Shown: positions 15,998 to 23,793 of the stretch, in pieces
Layout of the letters: each line of letters begins with the position of its first letter
Position numbering within the stretch: the stretch's first letter is position 1
Assembly (NCBI GenBank): GCA_963170185.1
Contig: CAUJGS010000092.1
Coordinates: 1-36,108 of the forward strand
Direction: 5' to 3'
Source: Bdellovibrionota bacterium
GTDB taxonomy: Bacteria; Bdellovibrionota; Bdellovibrionia; Bdellovibrionales; JAMPXM01
Length of the DNA stretch: 36,108 nucleotides
Translations under genes and position numbers: made by a program
The notes under the pieces: generated by a model
Told to the model about the DNA's origin: nothing
The model's input: only the letters and a program-made list of their open reading frames with translations
The model's database searches: none

Positions 15998-16022
15998 CCT
16001 ACTTTTTGGTAAGCTACTTACT

Positions 16023-16385
16023 ATGAGCGAAAAGAGTCCAAAAAAACTGGTTGGAAACGTGATGTCATCAAAATGCCCCTCCCGAGAGATCCTGGATCAC
16101 GTCACCTCGACGTGGGGCTCCCTGGTCCTGGTCCTTTTGATCGAAAAAACGTATCGCTTTGGTGAGATGCGGGATCAAATCGGTGGAATCAGTGAAAAGA
16201 TGCTCACTCAGACTTTAAAAGCTCTGGAACGAGACGGATTCGTCCTACGGAAGGCCTATCCCGAGATTCCGCCTCGCGTAGAATACAGCCTAACACCGCT
16301 TGGACGCGAAGTCGCAGCCAAGGTCCAGAGTCTAACGACCTGGGTTGAGACTCATCTACCCAAAATATTAAGCCAGCGTATTTAG
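16023..16385 (+). CDS. qorR: HxlR-family redox-sensing repressor QorR
   Basis: A 120-residue HxlR winged-helix regulator, the usual length. It has CPSREILDHVTSTWGSLVLVLLIEKTYRFGEMRDQIGGISEKMLTQTLKALERDGFVLRKAYPEIPPRVEYSLTPLG. The N-terminal Cys18 in SKCPSRE is the conserved redox-sensing cysteine of the QorR/YodB group (disulfide or quinone adduct releases DNA). It closely matches E. coli YtfH over HVTSxWGxLxLVxL and GGxSEKMLxQxLxALExDGF. It is divergent from qorB, the same arrangement as in E. coli, so it almost certainly controls it in response to quinones or diamide. No stop-codon-proximal operon partner follows. Confidence 0.92.
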   Translation: MSEKSPKKLVGNVMSSKCPSREILDHVTSTWGSLVLVLLIEKTYRFGEMRDQIGGISEKMLTQTLKALERDGFVLRKAYPEIPPRVEYSLTPLGREVAAKVQSLTTWVETHLPKILSQRI

Positions 16386-16445
16386 CGCCCCGAATTTCTC
16401 TCGACAGCGATTCTCTGAAAGGCGAAAATCGATCATTGTGACATC

Positions 16446-16479
16446 CGGGCTTAACGGCCCGCCATGCTCGAAAATCGAG
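16446..16479 (+). promoter_or_regulatory. Two small hairpins in HMA gene leader
   Basis: CGGGC (16446-16450) with GCCCG (16457-16461), and CTCGA (16467-16471) with TCGAG (16475-16479), sit 24 bases and more upstream of the HMA start at 16503. They could mark the end of the qorR transcript or a leader structure. Function is uncertain. Confidence 0.25.
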
Positions 16480-16502
16480 TATTAAACGAAAGAAGGACTT
16501 TT

Positions 16503-16829
16503 ATGAAAGCATTCTTGAAAACTGCAGTTCTCGCACTTGTTCTCGCCCCTATGGCTGCGTTTGCCAACGAAGAGGTGGACGTAAAAATCACTGGTATGAC
16601 TTGCGGCGCATGCAGCGCGAAAGTTGAGAAAGAGCTCAAGGCTTTGAAGATGATCGAAAAAGACGGCGTAAAGGTTGAACTCGCTGGCAACCACGCGATC
16701 ATCAAGGTGAAAAAGAACGACAAAGCCACTCAAGACGCGATCAAAGCCGCTGTTAAAAAGGCTGGCTACGAAGTTGCGGCTATCGAAGTTATGAAGCCAG
16801 CAACAGAGCCCGCGACCAAGACAAACTGA
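16503..16829 (+). CDS. Exported heavy-metal-associated (HMA) domain protein
   Basis: A 108-residue protein: cleavable signal peptide (MKAFLKTAVLALVLAPMAAFA, cleavage before NEEVDV), then a complete HMA domain with GMTCGACSAKVEKELKALK. The metal-binding CxxC is Cys34 and Cys37. The C-terminal ~20 residues are a low-complexity tail (PATEPATKTN). Unlike cytosolic CopZ, this one is exported, so it would bind Cu(I) or Hg(II) in the periplasm, in the style of MerP. No P-type ATPase lies next to it. The start at 16503 is chosen for its GAAGGA ribosome-binding site and signal peptide. Confidence 0.92.
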   Translation: MKAFLKTAVLALVLAPMAAFANEEVDVKITGMTCGACSAKVEKELKALKMIEKDGVKVELAGNHAIIKVKKNDKATQDAIKAAVKKAGYEVAAIEVMKPATEPATKTN

Positions 16830-16853
16830 ATCACCGACAAACCGCATCTCAAA

Positions 16854-17207
16854 ATGCGTGCGATGGTTGTTCTACCTTTTGAGCCGGCACTTGCCTTCAG
16901 CGCGGAAACGATTTTCCGCGCTGATACCCACATCGCCGACCCTGTTGTCGTTTCAGCTACCGAAATACAACTCGTAATACGGCCTCGATCCCCCGACAGC
17001 GATAGCCTTGTTATCCGTATCGATTTCCAAAAAACCGCTTCAAGCCAACCAATTGGTGTCACGTTTCTTAGCAACAACCAGGCAGAAGTTCACCTAGCTG
17101 ACCAGTCGGATGCGATTCTTGTCACCGTTCGTTTTTTGCCAGGGGATGCTCCGGCGAACCGTGCGATCTTAAAACAGGTTGTGGATACACTTAAAACAAA
17201 GCGCTAG
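16854..17207 (+). CDS. Hypothetical protein, 117 aa
   Basis: Begins 24 bases after the HMA gene and could be its operon partner. The protein has no clear signal peptide or membrane span and is rich in beta-strand patterns (VVVSATEIQLVIRPRS, DSLVIRIDF, IGVTFLSNNQAEVHLADQSDAILVTVRFLPG). No family is recognised and no good ribosome-binding site is visible, so this is a moderate call. Its last 4 bases overlap the convergent gene at 17204. Confidence 0.5.
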   Translation: MRAMVVLPFEPALAFSAETIFRADTHIADPVVVSATEIQLVIRPRSPDSDSLVIRIDFQKTASSQPIGVTFLSNNQAEVHLADQSDAILVTVRFLPGDAPANRAILKQVVDTLKTKR

Positions 17208-17677
17208 TCCCAGTGACGCGACCTTGAGTGTTTGATCGCAAACCAGATGAGGCCACCAAACGAAATCGAAACCGAAATCGCCAAGCCCCAACCATAAAAC
17301 TTGGTGTCGGCCCCACCGTAGAAAGCCTCACGTTCCATGGCGTAATTGAGGCCAAAGTACATGATGATGCCCTTCATGATCACGAGACTCTGAAGAGCCG
17401 TCCAAAAAAAACGTCGAACTGTCGTGGTGCGGACCTCTTCTTCTGTTGGCTGTACTTTGGTTTCAAGATTTTGCTTGGAAAGAATCCGATAGCCCCAATG
17501 AGAGCCACGATGAAAATCCACGACGACCTCTCGCCATGCGACCTCGGGGTCGGCACCCGTTTCTACAAGCTTCTTCCAGCGAGATTCGGCTTCGGCACGA
17601 ATCTGCCCTTGATCCGACACCGAAAATGCACCGGAGGAAAGAGTAAACAAGTCAGCCTCGGGATCCGGTGTGAACAT
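17204..17677 (-). CDS. Two-span membrane protein of unknown function
   Basis: A 157-residue protein. The first ~85 residues are soluble and acidic (AEAESRWKKLVETGADPEVAWREVVVDFHRGSHWGYRIL). Two hydrophobic segments follow (VRRFFWTALQSLVIMKGIIMYFGLNY and YGWGLAISVSISFGGLIWFAIKH). I do not recognise the family. It lies 20 bases after the end of the dioxygenase/RidA fusion gene on the same strand and may be the last gene of that transcript, though it shows no enzyme features and need not belong to the pathway. Confidence 0.65.
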   Translation of the reverse strand: MFTPDPEADLFTLSSGAFSVSDQGQIRAEAESRWKKLVETGADPEVAWREVVVDFHRGSHWGYRILSKQNLETKVQPTEEEVRTTTVRRFFWTALQSLVIMKGIIMYFGLNYAMEREAFYGGADTKFYGWGLAISVSISFGGLIWFAIKHSRSRHWD

Positions 17678-17697
17678 TTAAGATCCGTGGCCAGCTG

Positions 17698-19167
17698 TTA
17701 CGACTTCTTACCGAGGTAAGCCGTCACTTTAAGTTCCACACATATCGGAGTTGGAAGCGATGTCACTTCGACAGTCGTACGCGTGGGACTTGGTCCCCCC
17801 TCATAGCCAAAGTGCTCACCATAAACTTGATTGAACTTTGCAAAGTCGCGCTTCATATCGGTTAAAAACACCTGCACATCGACCACGTCATGAAGACTGC
17901 TTCCCGCCTCTTCCAAAACTGCCTGGATGTTTTCGAGGACGGACCTCGTCTGAACGACGACATCGTGTCCCACCACATCTCCGCCGGCGTCCACCATCAC
18001 GCCCGGAATATCTTTGGTTCCAGGCTTGCGTGGACCGACGCCGCTTAAGAAAAGAAAGTCTCCAACCCGCTTCGCGTGAGGATACGGACCCACCGGCGGC
18101 GGCGCTTTTTTGGAACTGACATTGCCAGCAGCGGTCTTGGGGGCCTCATAAGTTACAATCGAAGAAACTCCGCCTCGCGAAGAAGTCTCCATCTTCGTTT
18201 CGACATCTGGCTTTGTTTCAACCGTTTTCTTTTTGTCGCCACTAAAACGTTCGACCAAGTCCGCTTCGTCGTTTACCCAATCAGGAAGCGAGTGGATGCC
18301 TCGTTTGGGATAGAGACCGACAACACCAGCCCCCGTTCCAAAAACAGGCTCGTAACCAAACACCTGGCCCTCAAAGTCATTGGTCTTCCCGACCAAGCCA
18401 TTGAGCCACCAGATTCCACGAAACCCCATATCCGCATTGGCCTGCCGCGAGTACTCGCGCGCCACTTCCGAGACATCCTCTAAACGCCCCTCACTTAAGA
18501 TCTCCAGAATCTTCTGATTCCACTCATCGTCTTTTTGAGACGAGAAGCGATCTTCGCCATAAGGGATCTCCTCGGTGTGATAGCGACTTGAAAGTCCACT
18601 GACGCAAACCACGACTGTTTTCAAACCACGCTTTTCGATCGCACGCATCGCCGCCTGACCGATCGAGAGCGTCTCTTGCTTTTCGGCATACATATTACAA
18701 GACGCCATCGCCGCCGGAATCCGATTCTGAGGATTCAAAAGTTTTTGCGCGACGACCGTTCCAGTGTCGATCGGGAAGCCCTTGTAGTTCACTTCACGGG
18801 TGTAGTGCCCCATCTCTTTTACTTCGCTCGCATAAAGCGAGGCGAACTTCGTGTCGACCTTGAACTCATAAGGCATCGAACCGAACTCGTGCCAGTTGGA
18901 GTCAACCAGTGTCCACTTAGGGTTTGGATCCGCCTGAAAGAGATAGCCAAGCACCGTCAGCCACTGCGTCGAGAAGTAGAGAATCATCTCTGCGTCGGAC
19001 TGTTCGATCTCTTTTCTAACCTGGTCCATGGATTCACGGAGGCGCTTCCAACCCGCATTTTTTTCGGACGCAAGCAGCGGGTGCGGTAGCCCCGGCACCA
19101 CGTAGCATGCCGTGACCAAAGAGCCGCCTGGAGTTTTCAATTTTCGGATTTCCGAGCGAGTCTTCAT
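17698..19167 (-). CDS. Non-catalytic LigB-type dioxygenase subunit fused to RidA/2-aminomuconate deaminase domain
   Basis: A 489-residue fusion. Residues ~1-300 match the class III extradiol LigB fold of 2-aminophenol 1,6-dioxygenase alpha subunits: LVTACYVVPGLPHPLL, then AEMILYFSTQWL, GLKTVVVCVSGLSSRYH and FGYEPVFGTGAGVVG. The iron ligands are lost; the site equivalent to His62 of the catalytic subunit is Phe65 (YFSTQW). Residues ~300-354 are a charged linker. Residues 355-489 are a RidA/YjgF domain of the AmnD type: GPYPHAKRVGDFLFLSGVGP, then LPTPICVELKV, with the conserved Arg in SPTRTTVEV. It starts by an ATGA overlap with the catalytic subunit (19164-19167), so the two are translationally coupled. 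Fusing the deaminase to the structural subunit would hand 2-aminomuconate-type product directly on (inference). Confidence 0.88.
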   Translation of the reverse strand: MKTRSEIRKLKTPGGSLVTACYVVPGLPHPLLASEKNAGWKRLRESMDQVRKEIEQSDAEMILYFSTQWLTVLGYLFQADPNPKWTLVDSNWHEFGSMPYEFKVDTKFASLYASEVKEMGHYTREVNYKGFPIDTGTVVAQKLLNPQNRIPAAMASCNMYAEKQETLSIGQAAMRAIEKRGLKTVVVCVSGLSSRYHTEEIPYGEDRFSSQKDDEWNQKILEILSEGRLEDVSEVAREYSRQANADMGFRGIWWLNGLVGKTNDFEGQVFGYEPVFGTGAGVVGLYPKRGIHSLPDWVNDEADLVERFSGDKKKTVETKPDVETKMETSSRGGVSSIVTYEAPKTAAGNVSSKKAPPPVGPYPHAKRVGDFLFLSGVGPRKPGTKDIPGVMVDAGGDVVGHDVVVQTRSVLENIQAVLEEAGSSLHDVVDVQVFLTDMKRDFAKFNQVYGEHFGYEGGPSPTRTTVEVTSLPTPICVELKVTAYLGKKS

Positions 19168-20078
19168 ATTTTCACCTCGCCACCAGCGTGTTTGAAGTGA
19201 TCCCATTCGACGACAGCGTTTCCAGTTCCAATTACCGATCCATAGGCGTGAACTTCCGCCGGATAAGACGGAAACCCGAGCGCAGAAAGCATCCATGTCA
19301 GGGCTCCTGCCTTCACTTCCGCCAGCGCCATGTCCATAAACTCTGGAAGCGAGTCCACCAACTGACGAGAACGTCCCGCCTTCATGAGTTTCAACATCTC
19401 CATATCCCATAGGTACTGACCATGGTGGTAGATGTGCTCAAACGACATATCTTCTGGAATCTCGGGCTCGGTCGTGAAATGCCGATGCGACATCGAATTG
19501 CTGGCAAGCAATACGGCACGCTTTCCGCTGCGGGCGATCGCTCTTGCTGTCGCTCGACCAAGTTTTTCCATCTGGGCTTGGCCGACTTCATTCGAAAAAT
19601 AATACGGCGAATTGTTCGATGAGATTGCGACGATCGGAATATCAAACTCCGGCCGCGTGAGATAACAGCTCGTGATTGCGCCGTAGTCGATACGAAAATC
19701 AGGATTCTTCATGACCTTCGTGATGAGGCCCTCTTTTTTTCCTTCCTCCGCAATGAGAAGCGAGAGATCGACGTCGACCTTGAGATCGTACTGAAACCGG
19801 AAGAGATGGGGGAAAATCGGATCGACACTCAGTCCCTTGAAGTGCGGAAGCCCCAGAACATGGTGGCCAACAACTGTCATCCAGTGCGGTGAATGCACCA
19901 AAATCACATCGGGCTTTTTGTCGGGATGAGAGAAGAGACTTTGATTAAGACGCTCATATCCCCAACGAAGACCTTCCCACCCGCCTTCCGAGCGCGGTTC
20001 GTTTTGCGGAGGATTGCTTGCGTAAACCAGATGCGGTGGATGTGGCGACAAGACGCCAGCTATGATTTTCCCTGCCAT
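19164..20078 (-). CDS. amnB: Extradiol dioxygenase catalytic subunit, 2-aminophenol 1,6-dioxygenase-like
   Basis: A 304-residue LigB-type class III extradiol dioxygenase. SPHPPH gives His13 and VHSPHW gives His62, the two iron-binding histidines at the positions remembered for the 2-aminophenol dioxygenase beta subunit. Glu254 in AEVKAGALTW is the matching third ligand. Tyr132 in RIDYGAI and His198 in NSMSHRHF match the acid-base residues, all with a consistent +3 offset. It would open an aminophenol ring next to the amino group using Fe(II) and O2, giving 2-aminomuconic 6-semialdehyde. A gap of 139 bases precedes it, with a weak TTGTCT/TATCTA promoter-like pair. Substrate is inferred from family; a catechol or a substituted aminophenol is possible. 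Confidence 0.88.
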   Translation of the reverse strand: MAGKIIAGVLSPHPPHLVYASNPPQNEPRSEGGWEGLRWGYERLNQSLFSHPDKKPDVILVHSPHWMTVVGHHVLGLPHFKGLSVDPIFPHLFRFQYDLKVDVDLSLLIAEEGKKEGLITKVMKNPDFRIDYGAITSCYLTRPEFDIPIVAISSNNSPYYFSNEVGQAQMEKLGRATARAIARSGKRAVLLASNSMSHRHFTTEPEIPEDMSFEHIYHHGQYLWDMEMLKLMKAGRSRQLVDSLPEFMDMALAEVKAGALTWMLSALGFPSYPAEVHAYGSVIGTGNAVVEWDHFKHAGGEVKI

Positions 20079-20217
20079 ATTGAGAATTTCTACTAGATAG
20101 TCCGGCTCTGACGCTAGACAAAAGTTGGTTCCGTAGAGAGATCTATCCCGGTTGTCGCGAAAAAAAATAAACCCATTTTAGGCGCACAAAGGCCTGGGCC
20201 GGCCGAAGCTGGACAGA

Positions 20218-21186
20218 CTAGTCTTCAATCGGCTGAACGATCGAAGAGTCACCGGCCGCAGACGGTGTGTGCGCAGTCGGCGAAGCCGGCTCACGGGTTT
20301 GAACAGGCTCGGAACTCAAAACGTCGTCGGCCTTCACGGCATCTAAAAGCAAATGACCGTTTGCCGACGCTAGTCGCTTCACGATCGGGCCACTCTCTAC
20401 AGCTATGGCTTGATCTTGAACCGTGATCTTTAAACCCTGAGCAGCAAGAGAGTCCGCTTCTGGCAAAGGGAATTCCAATCGCTTGGACCAATCGATCTTT
20501 AAAGTCTCTTCGCTTTTTGCTCGACTGAGATGAATGATCCAGACGGAGTCTTTGCGTCGAAGCGCCAACAGCGAACCCGCATCGACAATTTCTCCGACAG
20601 AGACTTCGAAGTCATCGCCCTCTTTGGCGTCTCGAAAACCGAACACGCGCTTGTCGCCGGATTCCGAGACAAGCATCGCGCCCGTCTCAAGAGGAATTAA
20701 ACGATACCCTTTTAACGAAGGGTTCGTGTAACCCGCTTCCGGAATCACGGAGAATTGAAGTTCCAAGGAGACCGACGCGCGTGGCTCCGATGGTTTTTCG
20801 GTCGCTTCTTCCGCAGGCAAGCTCGCCACTTCCGGTTTCGACACAGGCTCAGCGACCATCGCCAAACGTAAGAAAGCCTCGTCGTATTTCTTTCGAAGCT
20901 CCGAGAGCGATGGAACTTCGATATTTTTATCGGCTTTCATTTCCTGCTCGATCACATGCAAAAGCGCCTGATACTCGTTCGTGCCTGGCTTAAGCCGTCC
21001 CTCAAGATCGGAAAAAGCATGCTCCGCCATCTTTCCCCCGGACTTCATGTCCACGACAATTTCTCGACTGACTTCATCTAAAAAAAGAAGGCCAGCATCC
21101 TTTGAGGTTTTTGCTTCCGCGAAAACAGCCGTAAGAAGCAACAGTACGCAGGCCATGATTCGAGCTGAACGATAGAGGGAACGCAT
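20218..21186 (-). CDS. Exported protein of unknown function inside the dioxygenase cluster
   Basis: A 322-residue product with a signal peptide (RIMACVLLLLTAVFAEAK). The mature part starts with a helical region (residues ~40-120). A Pro/Glu-rich linker (AEPVSKPEVASLPAEEATEKPSEPRASVS) follows, then a beta-rich region (FSVIPEAGYTNPSLKGYRLIPL, VFGFRDAKEGDDFEVSVGEIV, SVWIIHLSRAKSEETLKIDW) and a disordered Pro/Thr/Ser tail. It has no recognised family and no metabolic motif, so it looks like an unrelated insertion between the aldehyde dehydrogenase and the dioxygenase genes. A short GGCAG-AAA-CTGCC hairpin (21201-21213) lies just upstream. Confidence 0.78.
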   Translation of the reverse strand: MRSLYRSARIMACVLLLLTAVFAEAKTSKDAGLLFLDEVSREIVVDMKSGGKMAEHAFSDLEGRLKPGTNEYQALLHVIEQEMKADKNIEVPSLSELRKKYDEAFLRLAMVAEPVSKPEVASLPAEEATEKPSEPRASVSLELQFSVIPEAGYTNPSLKGYRLIPLETGAMLVSESGDKRVFGFRDAKEGDDFEVSVGEIVDAGSLLALRRKDSVWIIHLSRAKSEETLKIDWSKRLEFPLPEADSLAAQGLKITVQDQAIAVESGPIVKRLASANGHLLLDAVKADDVLSSEPVQTREPASPTAHTPSAAGDSSIVQPIED

Positions 21187-21274
21187 ATATTCAGGCTAAC
21201 GGCAGAAACTGCCAAACTCCAGTCTAAAAATGCGAGATTTTCCGGACATTTCTCTGTGATCTCTCACCTGTTTC

Positions 21275-22765
21275 TTACCAGGCGATATTGACGGTTTTCG
21301 CCTCCGTGAAGACATTCACAGAGTCCAACTGCCCCTCGCGTCCCATACCAGATTCTTTGAATCCACCAAACGGCATACGAAGATCGCGCGCCATCCAGCC
21401 ATTGACCCAAACTGTTCCAGCATCAAGCTTCGCCGCCACTCCATGTGCAAGAGCCAGCGACTCCGTCCAAATCGTGGCCGCCAAACCATAGCGCGTGCCG
21501 TTGGCTAGACGAACGACATCGTCTTCCGTAACAAATGGTGTGATCGTGACCACCGGACCAAAAACTTCTTCTTGCTGAAGGCGAGAGCCTTGGAACTTCT
21601 CAAGACCCTTCAGTTTCTCATCCAAATTTTTACCAGCGGGAGTGATCACGGTCGGCGCCACATAAAAACCACGTTCAAGACCCTTCGGCGCCCCGCCGCC
21701 GCAGTGCAATTCCATACCTTGCGCGCGAGCCTCTTCGATAAACCCGAGCACTTTCTCGCGATGCTCACGAGAAACCAGCGGCCCCATAAAGGTGTCTCTC
21801 GCCGCCGGATCTCCGACCTTCAAGGCCGAGGCTTCCGCGACAAAACGTTTCACAAACTCTTCGAAACGATCCTTTTGAACGTAGATACGTGAGCCGCAGA
21901 GACAGATTTCACCTTGGTTCAAAAACGACGAACGCACGATCATCTTCATGTGGCGATCAAGATCCGCGTCTTTCATCACGATCGTCGGATTTTTTCCACC
22001 AAGCTCGAGTGAGATTTTTTTTAGCTGCGGAGCAGCCGTCTCCGCTATTTTTCTTCCAGTCGATGTTCCGCCGGTGAACGAAATCACCTTCACATCGCGA
22101 TGTTCCACCAGGGCCTGACCAGCTTCCGAACCGAGGCCAAACACGAGATTCACGACACCTTTTGGAAGACCGGCCTGCACAAAAATTTCGGCCAAGATCG
22201 CAGCCGTGTGAGACGTCATCTCGCTTGGCTTTGCCACACAAGTGTTTCCGTAAGCGATCGCCGGCGCGATTTTCCAAGTGAGCAGATATATCGGAAGATT
22301 CCATGGGCTAATGAGCCCCGCCACGCCAATCGGCTCCCGACGAACATAGGAAAAACTCTTTGGATTCATCGGAGCCGCCACCGAGAGTTCGTGACGAATG
22401 ATGCCGGCGAAAAATCGAAAATTGTAAGCGGCGCGCGGAATATCAAGTGTCGAAGCAAGGCCTACAGGCTTTCCTTGGTCCGCACTCTCAGCATGAACCA
22501 ACTCGTCACGTCGCTCATCGATAAGATCCGCAATCCGATCGAGATACTTGGCGCGCTCTTCAACCGTGAGTGCGCTCCAAATAGGAAACGCTCGCTTCGC
22601 GGCAGCCACCGCGTTTGCAACGTCTTCACTTCCGCTAAGCGGCACTTCGACGTGGGTCTCTTCGGTCGCTGGATTGGGGGATGCGAGATACTTTCCGTTC
22701 ACCGGGGCAAGAAACTCTCCGTCGATAAAGTTCTTAAGTCGCAAAGCACTGGTGGACTGACTCAT
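21275..22765 (-). CDS. amnC: Aldehyde dehydrogenase, 2-aminomuconic/2-hydroxymuconic semialdehyde dehydrogenase-like
   Basis: A 496-residue NAD-dependent aldehyde dehydrogenase of full family length. It has SPWNLP (Asn156), SLELGGKNP (Glu254) and NQGEICLCGSR with catalytic Cys288, plus the NAD loop SFTGGTSTG. It carries the hallmark IPRAAYNFRFFAG and a C-terminal RDLRMPFGGFKESGMGREG with the substrate-carboxylate arginine (about 460) seen in DmpC/AmnC-type muconic semialdehyde dehydrogenases. It would oxidise the ring-cleavage product to 2-aminomuconate or an analogue. Its ATG overlaps the asparaginase stop as ATGA (22762-22765), so it is coupled to it. The AmnC sub-type is inferred from motifs plus the LigB and RidA neighbours. 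Confidence 0.87.
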   Translation of the reverse strand: MSQSTSALRLKNFIDGEFLAPVNGKYLASPNPATEETHVEVPLSGSEDVANAVAAAKRAFPIWSALTVEERAKYLDRIADLIDERRDELVHAESADQGKPVGLASTLDIPRAAYNFRFFAGIIRHELSVAAPMNPKSFSYVRREPIGVAGLISPWNLPIYLLTWKIAPAIAYGNTCVAKPSEMTSHTAAILAEIFVQAGLPKGVVNLVFGLGSEAGQALVEHRDVKVISFTGGTSTGRKIAETAAPQLKKISLELGGKNPTIVMKDADLDRHMKMIVRSSFLNQGEICLCGSRIYVQKDRFEEFVKRFVAEASALKVGDPAARDTFMGPLVSREHREKVLGFIEEARAQGMELHCGGGAPKGLERGFYVAPTVITPAGKNLDEKLKGLEKFQGSRLQQEEVFGPVVTITPFVTEDDVVRLANGTRYGLAATIWTESLALAHGVAAKLDAGTVWVNGWMARDLRMPFGGFKESGMGREGQLDSVNVFTEAKTVNIAW

Positions 22766-23793
22766 ACGCGCACTCCCACATACTTATTGAAATCAAACTC
22801 CCAACGATCTTCATCGGGATCCCACGCATCGAATGGCTCGATTTCACTCATACGATGACGAAGGCTTGGCGGAATCAAATCGGGCACGATATAAGCCTTT
22901 TGGCGATCCAAGCGATATGGATTCCTCAGCTTATAGCCAAGTACGCCAAGAACATAGCGAGCCACAAACCACGCCGCAGTCGTATCCCAACCGTGCGCGA
23001 TCTTGATCACGATACCAAGTCCCTCGGGGAATTCCGGATGTTTGATCGCAAGCCCCAAGAGCCCGTCGGCACCCTCTTTGGCAATCACTTCACCACCACA
23101 GCTTTTTAGAATCGTCGAATCCAGACGATTGAAGCCGCCAACAAGATCCGGTTTTTCGACCATCGCCGACCAGATCCAATCGTCGTCACGTGTCACCGCC
23201 AAATCCGCATACACCCTTGCAAGCTCTGTCACCGTCATCGAAACCGTCGGAAGCCCGCAACCGTCTTTGGCCGTCACTTGCGGATCCCAATTGTTGCCAA
23301 GGGCGCGACGAACGACATCGAGATACGACTGGTGATACGGGTGATGAGGCCAGGTGTATCCGACACGTGACCAGCCGCGAATCTGACAGCCGCGCAAGAT
23401 CGCCGCGTGTTTTCCGGAACAAGGATGGTACCAGCGACGCGCGCGACGCATTTGCCGCCCGAACTGCATCAGCGGAAGCGAGAAAGGCGTCTGCATCAAT
23501 CCCATCTCGCTAGGTTTCAAAATCGCTTGCACCGCTTGAATATGGTCCGGCTCCGCATTGTGACTTGCTACCGACACCGCTTTTGATTCGACCGACAAAA
23601 TTTCGTCCAGCTCTTTTGCAAAAACCTTAAGCTGAAGCGGCTTCATCATCGAGCGCCCATAACAAAGAACATTTCCGCCCCACGCGTGAATCAGCTTTCG
23701 ACCGCTGACCCAAGACACAGCACCGTGAATGGTGATTTCACTCACGCCATTGCGACGATAATCGACTAGCGGAACCCAGACGTCATCACTCAT
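22762..23793 (-). CDS. Asparaginase II-type (Rhizobium etli AspII-like) amidohydrolase
   Basis: A 343-residue cytosolic protein of the asparaginase_II family (PF06089 type). It keeps the known catalytic set: Ser48 and Lys51 in GRSMMKP (SxxK), then CSGKH with the zinc-binding Cys and Lys, KDGCGLP with a second Cys, and KSCGGEV with a third. The family hydrolyses L-asparagine, but distant members act on other amides. It sits between the flavin monooxygenase and the aldehyde dehydrogenase with ATGA overlaps on both sides (23790-23793 and 22762-22765), which argues that it works in the same pathway rather than in asparagine metabolism (inference). The start at 23793 is set by the overlap. Confidence 0.85.
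   Translation of the reverse strand: MSDDVWVPLVDYRRNGVSEITIHGAVSWVSGRKLIHAWGGNVLCYGRSMMKPLQLKVFAKELDEILSVESKAVSVASHNAEPDHIQAVQAILKPSEMGLMQTPFSLPLMQFGRQMRRARRWYHPCSGKHAAILRGCQIRGWSRVGYTWPHHPYHQSYLDVVRRALGNNWDPQVTAKDGCGLPTVSMTVTELARVYADLAVTRDDDWIWSAMVEKPDLVGGFNRLDSTILKSCGGEVIAKEGADGLLGLAIKHPEFPEGLGIVIKIAHGWDTTAAWFVARYVLGVLGYKLRNPYRLDRQKAYIVPDLIPPSLRHRMSEIEPFDAWDPDEDRWEFDFNKYVGVRV

Noticed and set aside
22100-22858. A 252-codon plus-strand open frame opposite the aldehyde dehydrogenase gene
   Set aside because: It lies antisense to a well-supported ALDH and shows no domain pattern; it is a consequence of codon bias on the other strand.
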